DNA of 64,000 nucleotides from positions 434,001 to 498,000 of the forward strand of contig JAFEVB010000006.1 of NCBI GenBank assembly GCA_032629725.1, read 5' to 3'. Positions 21,988-32,078 of the stretch are shown here, in pieces. The position numbers and the translations under genes were made by a program. The stretch comes from Gremmenia infestans. Taxonomy: Eukaryota; Ascomycota; Leotiomycetes; Helotiales; Hamatocanthoscyphaceae. The notes beneath the pieces were generated by a model. The model worked only from the letters and a program-made list of their open reading frames with translations. It ran no database searches and was not told the DNA's origin. Numbering within the stretch: position 1 is the first letter of the stretch; every line of letters begins with the position of its first letter.

Positions 21988-23307
21988 CTATGACACTTCT
22001 TCAATCAACTTGCCACCCATTCCAGCTCCCTTGACACTATTCTGGAACATACTACCGATCGGAGCCTCCAACCACTCTTCCGGTACGCCAATACGGTTGC
22101 CGTCCTTGTTGCTCACCCATCGTACAAATTGCGGCCTAGGTTTCTGAACATCGCCGTCTGGGCTGAATTCGCCATTCAGGTCTTTGCGGCGGGCGTTGGT
22201 TTTGGGAGCTTGCTTTTTGAGGAGCTTGTTGATTGTTTCCATCTGTGAAAGATTAGTAGTATTCAAGATGTGGACTGCGGAGGTATGCATGCCTTTTCTT
22301 CCTCGTTGCGCTTCTCGCTCAAGTTCTTTCTTCGGCGAGCCATTTCGGCACGGCGCATAGCGTGCTCTTCTGCCGTCAGGTGCTTCTTTACTTGGACCTC
22401 TGTGGTTTGTTAGTATATCACATGAGAGTGGATCTAGGGCTTTACCATCTGGCAAAGCTAATAGATGCCCGCTTCCGCCCTCCTCAAGTCGTGCGCGCTG
22501 TCGTTTGGTCAATTTGTTGAGATCTGGGGTCGAGGCACGGCTGCCACCTCCTGGTGTCTCAAGATCGCTATCTAATTCATCTTCCTCTTCAGCCTCCTCT
22601 TCGATCTCGATTTCCTCTTCCTCGCCTTCAGCATCTTCCTCATTGCCCGTTTGCATACCCTCTTCTTCAACCTCTTCTTCTAGGTCGCTCTCCAGTTCAC
22701 TCAACTCCTCGTCGTCACTGCCCAATTCGACTTCCTTTTGCTCAACAGTTTTGTTGTCGGGTTTAGAAGATGGTTTGGCCGTAATGGTCTGCTTTCCGGA
22801 CTGGGCTTTGGAAATTTTGATGGTTGGCGGAGGCGGCGCGACGTCCATATCGACATCACCATCCGCGTCGTCGTCACCTAATCCATCATCCTCGACATCC
22901 ATGTCCTCATCATCCTCCAGACTATCCCCCTCAGCATCTTGATCATTCACATCCTCCATTTCCTCATCCTCGTCGCTATCCGACTCCAAAACATAGCTCT
23001 TTCTGACATTCCTAGATCTCTTGCCTTCAATAATTTCACCGCCAGTGAAGGATTCCCTGCTATTCACAGTGACAGACTGATTCAACGGGCTAGACCGCGT
23101 GGCTTCTCTAAGCTTGTTGGCCGAAGTTTTGACGGTGAGACTCAATCCCCGGGTTGAACTTCCTGGGGGAGCACGTGAGACGACAGCTGAAGAAGTTTCC
23201 GCCGCCTTGCGACTTGGTCGCGATGGTCTGTCAATAATAACATCAGCAATTGCCTCTTTGGCATTTGTTGCGGACGAGCTCTTCCGCAGACTGCGACGTG
23301 CTGGCAT
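21988..23307 (-). CDS. INO80 chromatin-remodelling complex subunit, Ies2/PAPA-1 family
   Basis: Three exons on the minus strand, 23307-22446, 22399-22293 and 22242-21988, give 407 residues. The N-terminal half is basic then strongly acidic (long Glu/Asp runs). The C-terminal part has the family signature: LTKRQRARLEEGGSGHLLAL (about residues 265-285), then after the first intron an Arg/Lys-rich helix (VKKHLTAEEHAMRRAEMARR) and PRPQFVRWVSNKDGNR. This is the PAPA-1/INO80B-like conserved region. Yeast Ies2 binds the Ino80 ATPase and stimulates remodelling. The second intron begins AAG-GCATGC, a GC-AG intron, the only reading that keeps the conserved frame. The ATG at 23307 is chosen over an upstream in-frame one because the preceding 71 codons lack conserved character. 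Confidence 0.87.
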   Translation of the reverse strand: MPARRSLRKSSSATNAKEAIADVIIDRPSRPSRKAAETSSAVVSRAPPGSSTRGLSLTVKTSANKLREATRSSPLNQSVTVNSRESFTGGEIIEGKRSRNVRKSYVLESDSDEDEEMEDVNDQDAEGDSLEDDEDMDVEDDGLGDDDADGDVDMDVAPPPPTIKISKAQSGKQTITAKPSSKPDNKTVEQKEVELGSDDEELSELESDLEEEVEEEGMQTGNEEDAEGEEEEIEIEEEAEEEDELDSDLETPGGGSRASTPDLNKLTKRQRARLEEGGSGHLLALPDGKALDPLSCDILTNHRGPSKEAPDGRRARYAPCRNGSPKKELEREAQRGRKGMHTSAVHILNTTNLSQMETINKLLKKQAPKTNARRKDLNGEFSPDGDVQKPRPQFVRWVSNKDGNRIGVPEEWLEAPIGSMFQNSVKGAGMGGKLIEEVS

Positions 23308-23482
23308 GATGGATAGAACGTGGGATAAAAAGATTTGAGGCTGGAGGATTGAGAGGGGGCTTGGTCGGAGATAAGTTGGTGGTCGGGTCGTCGCCTCGAT
23401 AAGCTGAGATGCGATGCGGTCGTGACGGCTCGCGGGAAGCAGCAGATGAGGAAGGCGCGTGCAGGGCAATACATCCAAAGAA

Positions 23483-23854
23483 TTACCCGCGCCTGGCTTT
23501 CTTTGCCTTGCCACCCGCAAACGCGTCGTCCAACCAATCCACGAATTCTATTCGTACCTGAGGATTTCTCAACCCATTCATGAGTCGGGACACAGCACAA
23601 CACTCTAAATCTTGACCAGGGTTTAAGCGCCCTCAAATCATTGCCTCTCGAAAATTGAACATATGATAAAAAAGAAAGCCACACTTGGAAGAATAAACGC
23701 AACCAACTTACTTGTTCTTGCTCTTCTCCGTCGCTTTCCCAGCCTTTGATGGTCCACCTTTCAGGCCGGCCCAATCGTAGCCCTCCTCCGTGCCCTCGGA
23801 ATCCGTACTGAGCCTCCTCTGCTTCTTACTAGCCCGATCGGCTCTTCCTGACAT
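23483..23854 (-). CDS. Small basic protein of 75 residues, function unknown
   Basis: Proposed exons on the minus strand are 23854-23712 and 23567-23483, with a 144-bp intron (GTAAGT donor, TTGAG acceptor). The first exon encodes MSGRADRASKKQRRL, then EEGYDWAGLKGGPSKAG and a Lys-rich linker. The second encodes NPQVRIEFVDWLDDAFAGG and ends KAKKARRG. Both exons have strongly protein-like composition, and the basic ends suggest a nuclear protein. The acceptor is the only AG that joins them in phase, but it is not a strong one, so the internal junction is uncertain. It lies between the INO80 subunit and the divergent PEX14 gene. I do not recognise the family. Confidence 0.5.
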
Positions 23855-24273
23855 GATTATAGGCAGGGGTGAGAAGAACGTTTGTACACAACTGACGCTT
23901 ATTCGCAGCTGTTGTGGTTCGTGTCTGCACAATGTGCGACGGTGGTTGCTGAGTAAAGAGAAGAGGAGAGGGTGTGGCTTATGTGATGGCGGGTATATGT
24001 ATATGTATGTATGACGGATTAAAAATGAATATTTTGATAAAGCTAAAGTTAGTGCAGAGCAATGGTCGGTGATGAGGCCAACGCAACTTGTGACTTTCGA
24101 TGTTAGAATCAGATCCGTGTCGGAATGGGGTGTGAGCTTATCGCCCAATAGGATGCCCAGCTCTTCTTAGTCAGCCTGATTCACGTGCCTCGGCCCAAGA
24201 AATCTGGGGAACCGACGACAATCAAAACACGAATGCGCCAAATTCTCTGTCTTGACTTTCCGCGTTGTACAAT
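23855..24273. promoter_or_regulatory. Divergent promoter region, small basic protein gene and PEX14
   Basis: About 420 bases separate the two opposite-facing ATGs. Short TATG microsatellite (GTATATGTATATGTATG) lies at 23994-24010. No clear TATA box for PEX14. Confidence 0.4.
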
Positions 24274-25409
24274 ATGAGTGATTCGGATCCTAGAGAAAAG
24301 AAGGGAGGTGTGCCTTCATGGCAGTCTGCCACCCCAGAGAAACCAACCAAAGAAGAGGAGAAACCAGCTCCAGAAACAGAAACAGAAAGTCGAGAAAAGG
24401 TCATGGAGCAGGCGAAGAGATTCCTTGGGGAAGATGAAGTGAGGGATGCCTCAACGGACAAGAAGATTGCATTTCTAGAAGGCAAAGGACTACGGAGTGA
24501 CGAGATACAAGAATTATTAGGTGTATCTCGGAACGAGGAAGCCAGCAATCCTCCCCAAGTACGCCCCTCCAACCCACCACTTACACCTCTCACTAACCCC
24601 CCAAGGTCTCCCAAACCCCCACAACCTCACCTATTCCTCCTCCTATTCCTCCTCCTCCTCCACCAACACAAACATACAATCCCTCACCACCTTCCCAACC
24701 CCCAATCATAACCTACCCCGAATTTCTCACCACCCCCACCCATCCCTCACCCCTCATAACCCGCCCCCGCCTCCTCACAACCCTCTACGCCTTCGCCTCC
24801 CTTACCGCCCTCCTCTACGGCACTTCCACCTACCTCGTAACGCCCATGCTAGCCTCTCTCACCACATCCCGCCTCTCGCTCGCCTCAACCGCATCGCAAA
24901 ACCTCTCCAAACTAATCGCGAAACTCGAAGCCGCCGTATCAATCATCCCGGAAACCCACCAATCGCCCGTACACAAATCAGAAGTAGAAGCTGAAGAAGA
25001 GGACGAAGATCCCAGTGAACTATTCCACCGCGACATCGGCGTACAAACCTCGCCCCAACGTTCCCGTTCTAGCTCCGTGTCTCCTGTTCCTGCTCCTAGT
25101 CTGATTAATTCCCACGTAGAGAGGCTGCAGATGTTGAAGACGCATCTGCAGGAGATACAGACGGATAGTACGAAGGAGGGGGATAATACAGGGGAGCTGG
25201 AGACGACGATGGGGGTGCTGCGGGAGTATTTAGACGGCTTTGCGTATGCGGCGCCGAGCTATGCGGGGAATTATGGGTTTATGGGTGCGGCTGGGGCTGG
25301 GGGGAAAGATGAGGATGATGAGATTGGGAGGGTGAAGGCGGGGATTAGGGGGGTCAAGGGGGTGTTGCTTAGTGCGAGGAGTTTTCCAGGGGGTGTGAGG
25401 GGTAGATAG
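24274..25409 (+). CDS. PEX14: Peroxisomal membrane import protein Pex14
   Basis: Two exons, 24274-24558 and 24606-25409, with a 47-bp GT-AG intron, give 362 residues. Residues 40-83 form the Pex14 N-terminal domain (REKVMEQAKRFLGEDEVRDA, then KKIAFLEGKGLRSDEIQELL), the helical unit that binds Pex5 and Pex13/Pex19 motifs. A Pro-rich segment follows (about residues 96-130), then a single hydrophobic segment (TLYAFASLTALLYGTSTYLV), and a coiled-coil region (LSKLIAKLEAAVSII; VERLQMLKTHLQEI). Together with Pex13 and Pex17 it forms the docking complex for matrix-protein receptors. The large exon shifts from C-rich to G-rich sense strand midway. Confidence 0.92.
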
Positions 25410-25828
25410 TAGTCGATAAATAATGAGGTTGATTCCTGCCGAAATATGAGTTATACCTTCGCTGATATGATTGGAACAGATTGATTGTGTATCCGATAAG
25501 ACTAGATTTGCCGTGGAATGGGTGAAAGAACCGATCGTCGCCCACGAGAAGGATCTTGCACGGTATGTCACTTGAATTGTGGAGTGTTAAATCAAAACGC
25601 CTCGCTTTTCCATTGATGAACTAAACTAAAGCAAGATGAGAAGATCATGAAACGTTACTTGAAAGGTTAGTTTTGTTGGTGAGAGTAAGGAGACCCAGGA
25701 CACAAGGAGACGGCCGTGAATAGAGACACTGTGGTTCCAAGGAAATAGACATGTTTTGTATGGCTTTAGGAATAATAATGAAATGTAAACGATTCGTCGG
25801 GGAAGACAGGCAGAGACCAAGAAGATAT
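25410..25828. other. Intergenic between convergent genes
   Basis: Holds the 3' flanks of PEX14 and the zinc-finger gene; no protein-like frame. Confidence 0.5.
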
Positions 25829-27144
25829 TCAAGATCTGAACCATTCCTGGTTTCCAAAACTCAACTCGATGTTCATATCGTTCGAGCCTCCAATCAATTC
25901 CACAGCCTCTCGTGGTGTAGAGCTCAGAGGCACGTTCAGCGCAGCTTCATTCTCAAGTTGACGTTCACTGAAGAGATGGCAAAATTGGTGCCACGAGGCG
26001 GAGGATGGATCCAAAAGAGCACCGCATCCAGGTTCAGTACATTGATACTTCAAATCCCGCTCGGATGGCTGATAGGGAGGTGCGTCCAAGTGCGATTGTC
26101 TACGATGCTTGATCAAGTCCTTCTCCCTGAAGTAGCCCCGCCTTCCCACACGATCACACCCATGCACGTCGCACGGGAAAGGACATTCATTATGCTCCTC
26201 GCGCATATGCTTCGTGTACGCGCTTTGAGTTGGGAATGGTTTGTTTGTCTTCTGGATGCTGCGAGGTAGTGTCTTGAAAGCCTCGTCGCGGTACTGAAGG
26301 CAATCTGGATGGGTGCACACGGGAAAAGAGTTCTCTAGCCTAGATTTCGAGTCCTCTGTCGACTCATCGTTCATTTCAAGGTGATGATAGTTCCGTATAT
26401 GCTGAGTTAGGTGATCTCGGCGTTTAAACCCATTGGCACCGCAGTGACGCCTGCAATATTCGCAAGGATATTCGGGGTCATTTGTGCTTAGTGAGTTGAG
26501 ATGCCGATTCAGTACATCCAGTCTTGAGAAGAGTGCACCGCACTCGCAGGAGTAAGGACGATGTTGCATTTGCTTGGCATGGCGGAGAAGATCTGATTTC
26601 GACGCGAGTAATGTCCCACACTCAACACAATCAAACGGGGTAGGAGTAGCGAGACGGCCGTGAGCATTGGTATGGGGCGTCTGCTGATGCGCATCTCGTT
26701 CCCGGGAAGTAAAAAAAAGCTGCTTGCATCCTGTGAACGAACAAGTCCAAGCAAGGTGTTTTTCCTTCCTTGCGTGGCCATCTAATCTATCACTATTCCA
26801 CCACGGTTTTGGGCCGGAGAATTTCTCTCCACATGTATGGCAAGTAAATTCAGATCTTGGTAGTATGTCAGTGTTGCAATCTCACAGTACGAGCCTAGTT
26901 CAACTTACTTGTTCGCGCCCTCGGTTCTCATCTCTCTCACACCCTCCAAGGTAGCCATGGAGACGGCGGCGTCGCAATCATTACTCGGGCCGGCATCTTT
27001 AACGAAGCTCGAATTCTCGATCTCAAAATCCAGGGCGGGATTCTGGCATTCTTGCCAGGTGATTTGGGGGATGTCTAGGTCGGTAAATGTGGGTCTTGCG
27101 GACCAATCTGCCCACTGATAGGGATTTGTGGTATACTTTTCCAT
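25829..27144 (-). CDS. Multi-C2H2 zinc-finger protein
   Basis: Two exons on the minus strand, 27144-26909 and 26855-25829, separated by a 53-bp GT-AG intron, give 420 residues. The N-terminal 80 residues lack fingers. From residue 81 on there are about seven C2H2 or C2H2-like units: FTCHTCGEKF, WTCSFTGCKQLFFTS, FDCVECGTLLASKSDLLRH, YSCECGALFSRLDVLNRH, YPCEYCRRHC...HLTQHIRNYH, FPVCTHPDC and FPCDVHGCDRVG...LIKHRRQSH. The spacing is irregular, as in the Ascomycota-specific zinc-finger proteins related to het-domain or silencing neighbours rather than in classical TFIIIA arrays. DNA binding is likely, the target unknown. An AGTAG minisatellite lies immediately upstream of its ATG. Confidence 0.82.
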
Positions 27145-27185
27145 CCTTCCACCCTTTCTGTACTACTTTTATAGTAAGTACAAGC

Positions 27186-27373
27186 GAGTAGTAGCTATTA
27201 TCAAAAAGGAGTAGTTAGTAGGAAAAAGTAGTAGGAAAGAGTAGTAGAAAAGAGTAGTAGCTCTTACTAAAAAGGAGTATTTAGTAGGAAAGAGTAGTAG
27301 GCAGTAGAAAAGAGTATTAGTAGAAAAGAGTATTTAGTAGGAAAGAGTAGTAGGTAGTAGAAAAGAGTAGTAG
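27186..27373. repeat. AGTAG-type minisatellite
   Basis: About 190 bases of imperfect direct repeats built from AGTAG, AGTAGGAAAG and AAAAGAGTAGTAG units. A larger unit of roughly 100 bases, containing AAAAAGGAGTA then TTAGTAGGAAA, appears twice (27210-27230 and 27280-27300). It sits 40 bases upstream of the zinc-finger gene ATG and so falls in its promoter or 5' UTR. Confidence 0.85.
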
Positions 27374-28984
27374 TACTCTTTACTCTTTCTGATTAGGAAA
27401 TTTTACTCCGAGAAGTTAAGCCCCTCTTTGTTAGCGATCAGTAAAAAAAATGCTTACCTGTCTAGACCCATGCCGTCATGCATCGGGTCAAAACAGGCAT
27501 CCAACGTTGGTGTGGTTCCGACATGTCGCTCGAGAAAGCGGCGCTCGGTTGAGGCTGGGAGTGTAGTGCAATAGCGGGGATGGCGATGAGTTATTCGCGT
27601 GCTCGAGAAACCACTCGCTGTTTGAACACTGGTTTTATCCATATCCCTGACGGCAGAGTGGTGAGGGGGTGGTTGAACATCGCCCTGTTTTGCTGTGAGT
27701 AACAAGTAGTGAGGCGTTCTGGCGAGGCAGGTTGGCGATGTGGTTGGTTCACATGAGGTGCGTCGTACAGAAAAGGGTGTCTGCAGAAATCAAGGCACAC
27801 TACGAAGGAATCAGGGCGGAACGTTAAGGGTAAAGGCTGCAAGGCTGTTGGAGATATGAGGCAACAGAGAATAATGAAGGAAGGAAGGTGAAGTTGATGA
27901 GATCGATTAAGCGCTTGGACAAGGGCACGTGGTCGTCCTCAAGTTTTGTTCATTCGGTGCATCACCCTCATATACCTTAGCATCATAATGAGATATACCA
28001 TATTCAGGCTAGAATTCATGTTCCAAGTTCTGTTAGTAACTTGGGTATATAATACCGTCACGTGCTCTTCCCCCTTTATATTCTGCCATGTCTTGTCTAT
28101 TCCCAGTCCCAACTTTCGCTTAACATCTAAAACCTCTTTAGTAGGTAGGTACCTAGGTAGATACTGCACTATTATCAGATATCAAGACATACTTCGTCGA
28201 CTACTAGGAGGAAGAGACTTATGCATTAGAAATGCATTTGAAAGCGGCGTCTGGGTAGCACATTGCAAATGTTAGCTTTCTTCAATGCACGACTACGCTC
28301 TCTACTTTGAGACTGCCCATAAAGGCGTTTTTCTTTAGTTATAAAACTGGTCCTAAACTCCTACCATCATACTCTCAGATGTCGCTCAACTGACTAATCA
28401 AGCGAGGCGGTGAATAGGGGCATCACTTGAATCAAAATGGAGGAACCCGAGTGAATTGAAATAACTCGGTAGAAAATTTCTTTAAAAAGGCAAACCTTAT
28501 AAATATAAAAGTAATCTATACTCCAAAGGAACAGTCCCTTGAGCTCTCAGGGGGCTTCTAATTTGACATTATTAGCACATGTAATATACAAGAATAGAAT
28601 ATAACTTATCTTTTATGACTGCATACTGCTTGGAACAAACAGCAGGGTAACTGGCACCTCGATACCACCGGCTGGGCGAGCCCTCAGCCAACTTCACAGT
28701 TAAGTTTTGGATCGGCCTGTAACAGCTATTACCCAAGTATAGTGGGAGCCGCCAGACAATTATAAAAATACCATAAAACATGAAGAATTGAGTATGTCTT
28801 TGACTGCAGTCGATTACAGACACGTTGTTCGGGAGTTTGGGAGTTGAGACAGTTTGGTGATAGAGACCTCGGAGTCTTAGGTTCTATCTAGGAACTGACT
28901 ATATGCCTTTCTATTGTAACTTGCACCTAGTCAATAATTGTCAAATCCCAGTGAAGTTTTCAGTACTTTAGGATTCGTCGATAC
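27374..28984. other. Gene-poor region
   Basis: No gene supported. Minus-strand frames at 27454-27842 have no recognisable motif. At 28615-28755 a GC-richer island lies within AT-rich surroundings; one minus frame through it encodes an aromatic-rich peptide (SPSRWYRGASYPAVCSK) of unknown origin. Confidence 0.45.
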
Positions 28985-30473
28985 TTATGACTTCTTCATC
29001 TTCTTTACCAACCATTTCACTTCTCCATCATCCCGGCACCTCTTTCGCCTTGCCCTCAATTTCATCGAGAAACCAATATTTGGCTCTCCTTCTCCAGTGA
29101 ACTTCTCACATGACATCCTTCCATCCTTCTCCCATAGATGCTCTTCCCTAAAATGCTCTGCGAAGAATTCTCCCTTGCCACAAGGGCAGGCTATTTTCTT
29201 TGCAGATTCAGTAGCCAGAAGGCGGTCCCAAACTTTGGTCGCCTCTTTCCGCCAAGCTTTGTCACCCGCCGCATAATCTCTAATTCGCTCCAAAGCATCG
29301 AGCCATGACAAAATAGCAATAGCTACCCCATTGTGGGAAAGGGCAAGGTCAATCGCTACGATAAAGCGATCGAAGCATTCTGTTTCGAAAACAGAGCTGC
29401 CATTAAGTTGGTTTAGCCCAGAAGAAAACATAGCAGCAAAGGTTTTTGAGGACTTCATGGTCACGAAATCGAGCGTATTGATGAAACCGCCAACTAAGGT
29501 AAAGACTGTATGCAAACAACCAACAGGAAGATACACCGCGTCTTCTGCCGTTGTGCGGAAGATCACACCTCCTTCTAAGCTCCGGCCGATTCGAACAAGC
29601 GTTGCCTTGCGGCCCTCAAAACTGCTTAGAAGCTCGAGATTGTTGGGAGTTGGCGGGAAGCACAGCCAGATCTTTTCACTGCGTCCCATAGGAACGGAAA
29701 GGCCGTCACCCGAGTCTGAGATGCTGTCAGCCTGAATTCCGAAACATTCTTATAATATCAAAAGACATTGATCTTACCGATGTGGATGTCTGTGTGGGCA
29801 AACTTTGGCGTCAGGAGCAGCTGATGATTACTGTGGTGATGGGGCTGGACGAATGCAGACAACGCTTCCGGAGTGGTGAGGATATCATCTGGAAGATTTT
29901 GAACCCTCAAACCGGCAATGACGACGGCACGGTGGTGCTTGGACTCGAGAGCTGCGCAATTGCAGCACGTGGATCAACATCCGAGAACTCTCCTCGGCGA
30001 TAAACATTGAAATTCCCCGGCTGGTTTTGAGACTGGACTGCAAAGGTATCGAGTGTGGAGAGGATCAACTCGGCAGAAGTAGGTGGTGTTCTAAGCCAGC
30101 ATTCATTGGATGGAAATAAGGGCGGGCATGTTGTTGTGGAATCGCTCCAAAGCTTCCGAGTCTTTCGTGGAACCTGATCTAGGGAATGCAGCTTCATGTC
30201 TTGTAAGACTGATAGTATTTTCTGGTCAAATCCCTCTAAATCCTTCAGCAAGTCATTCATTGACCGAGTTTGCAGGACCATCAACAGGAACCAGCTTGAA
30301 AGCAGGTGGCATGTTGGTGATCGAATGACTTTTCCGTTGGTGCTGATGAGGTTAGTTGATATAAAGGAGTCTCGAGATAAGTACCGGATTATATTAGAGG
30401 ATGTTGATGAAGGACGGGAACAAAGGTCTTTTGTAATAGTTAAAGCCTTTAGTTTTCCTGGATCTTCTCGCAC
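28985..30473 (-). pseudogene. JmjC-like (cupin) protein gene, frameshifted
   Basis: Minus-strand coding sequence in two frames plus one intron. The first frame, from the ATG at 30473, runs through FNVYRRGEFSDVDPRAAIAQ and stops near 29907. A second frame takes over at about 29950 with ALESKHHRAVVIAGLRVQNL and continues to 29778. A 62-bp GT-AG intron (29777-29716) then leads into 29715-28985. The joined product has the cupin/JmjC-like region HTDIHIDSGDGLS, GRSEKIWLCFPPT and AVYLPVGCLHTVFTL, where HTD and the later His could bind metal. The step between frames at 29948-29962 needs one extra base and no intron fits. It is either a pseudogene or a one-base assembly error. Confidence 0.68.
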
Positions 30474-32078
30474 TGGTTGCTATTTCATTCTATTTTGATC
30501 TCCTTTTGTCAAGTAAGGGGAACAATGACTTCGAAGTTGTAAGATATATCTCAATCAATAAATTCAAATTGGCCTAACGGAGATTCTTTGTATAAATTTA
30601 ACTTGTAAATCAAGCTTCTCTGTCTTATTTACAATTTGCTAGAATTAGATTAATTTCTCTTTTATCGGATGTAATATCTCGTAGTCCTAGAAGCTCTCAC
30701 AGCAGTCTATACATCAGGATTTTCGTAGCTACTTCCTTTGCCCTCTAAGTGTGTGCTAAGCTTACCATGTATCAAATAAACTACGAGGCACTAGAAGTTT
30801 CCAAGCCTTCCATACGCTCCTTTCTTGCCACGGCAAGCGATTTTTATTTTACGTTTTATTACAAGCAGCGGGACTTGCCAGCTTGTATTGTTTTGAGATA
30901 TATCACCTTTTTAGGAAAGTATTTAGGACGATGGAGAGTATAACAGAATGCCAACTTGTTAAGTCTTCCTAGCAGTCCTCTTTTGTTTAGCGAAGATTGC
31001 CTAGGGTACAAAAGGTCATAATTCTCTTCTCTTAGTTTCAAGTCTTCTTGAAATCAAAGTTATCTAAAAATAACAGATCCACTCATGCTGAAAATTATGT
31101 GAATTTTATTATTCTATATTAAACTTATATAGTTTCAATTCAGCAAAATCATGTTTATAAAATCATTTTCATATGACTTATTACATTTCCATTTTCGCAG
31201 ACACGTCTGCTTTGCGTCGCCTAATAGACAGCACTGCTATCGGCGGTGAAATAATATTATATTCAATCTATATATTCGCGGGTTGCTCCCTTAAGGACTT
31301 CACCTTATAGTCTATAAGAATACGCATTAAAATGATTTTAATCAGATCGACAGCAAAGAATTGACCGGGATAAGCATGCTTGCTAATACCCTACGTGGTA
31401 TAATGCCCGTCTGTCTCTACTACAGCGGCCTTCCCGCGCTGGTGGTCTTCTTGAACTTGTTATCACATGTATCACTCACGTGTATTCTTAGAGCATCCCC
31501 TTTTACTACTATAAGATAGAAAAAACCGTTATGCCCTACTGATAGTATTAGAGAATAAGAAGTTCTTGATATTTAGTAGGAATGGCGGATATTACATAGG
31601 ATGTTTGCAGGTATTCATAGTACTACCTACCTTTTACGGAAAGTTTAGTTAGCAAATGTTATCTTATACGCTATTACTAACATATCGATCGAATACCGTG
31701 AAAAATGTCTTTTTAAGAGCGCTAAGTAATAATAATATTACTTAAGAACGGTTTTAAGGGTAGATTCGGTAAAGAAGCCCCTGGAGTTGCTTCCTGGGTT
31801 TCAGGGGCTCGCTTCTGAGAACGCCCCTGCTTACATGCTGAAAATGAAAGGGGTTGTGGAAAGAATATTGTAGCGCATGTGTCAAATTTGTGATTCTAGA
31901 GCTGAGTTGTATTTATTTGTGAAGTTAAGGTGCTGAAAGCCAACACTGTGTCCCATATAGCCTAAAAGGAGTGTTTCAAAGTCCACACCCACATCTTCCC
32001 TTTTCCTCACACACAACATATCACCAACCACAAATAACAACCAAATCCTTTCCCCCGACTACTCTTCTATCCAAGCAT
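30474..32078. other. AT-rich block without genes
   Basis: From about 30540 to 31760 the sequence is strongly A/T-rich with many TA steps and stops in all frames, as expected of old repeats degraded by repeat-induced point mutation. At 31773-31830 a small stem (AGCCCCTG and CAGGGGCT) with a nearby third GCCCCTG copy marks the end of the block. No transposase or reverse-transcriptase motif is readable. Confidence 0.55.

Noticed and set aside
22505..22942. Serine-rich plus-strand frame of 145 codons
   Set aside because: It is the antisense of the Glu/Asp-rich region of the INO80 subunit; acidic codons read backwards give Ser/Leu/Phe runs.
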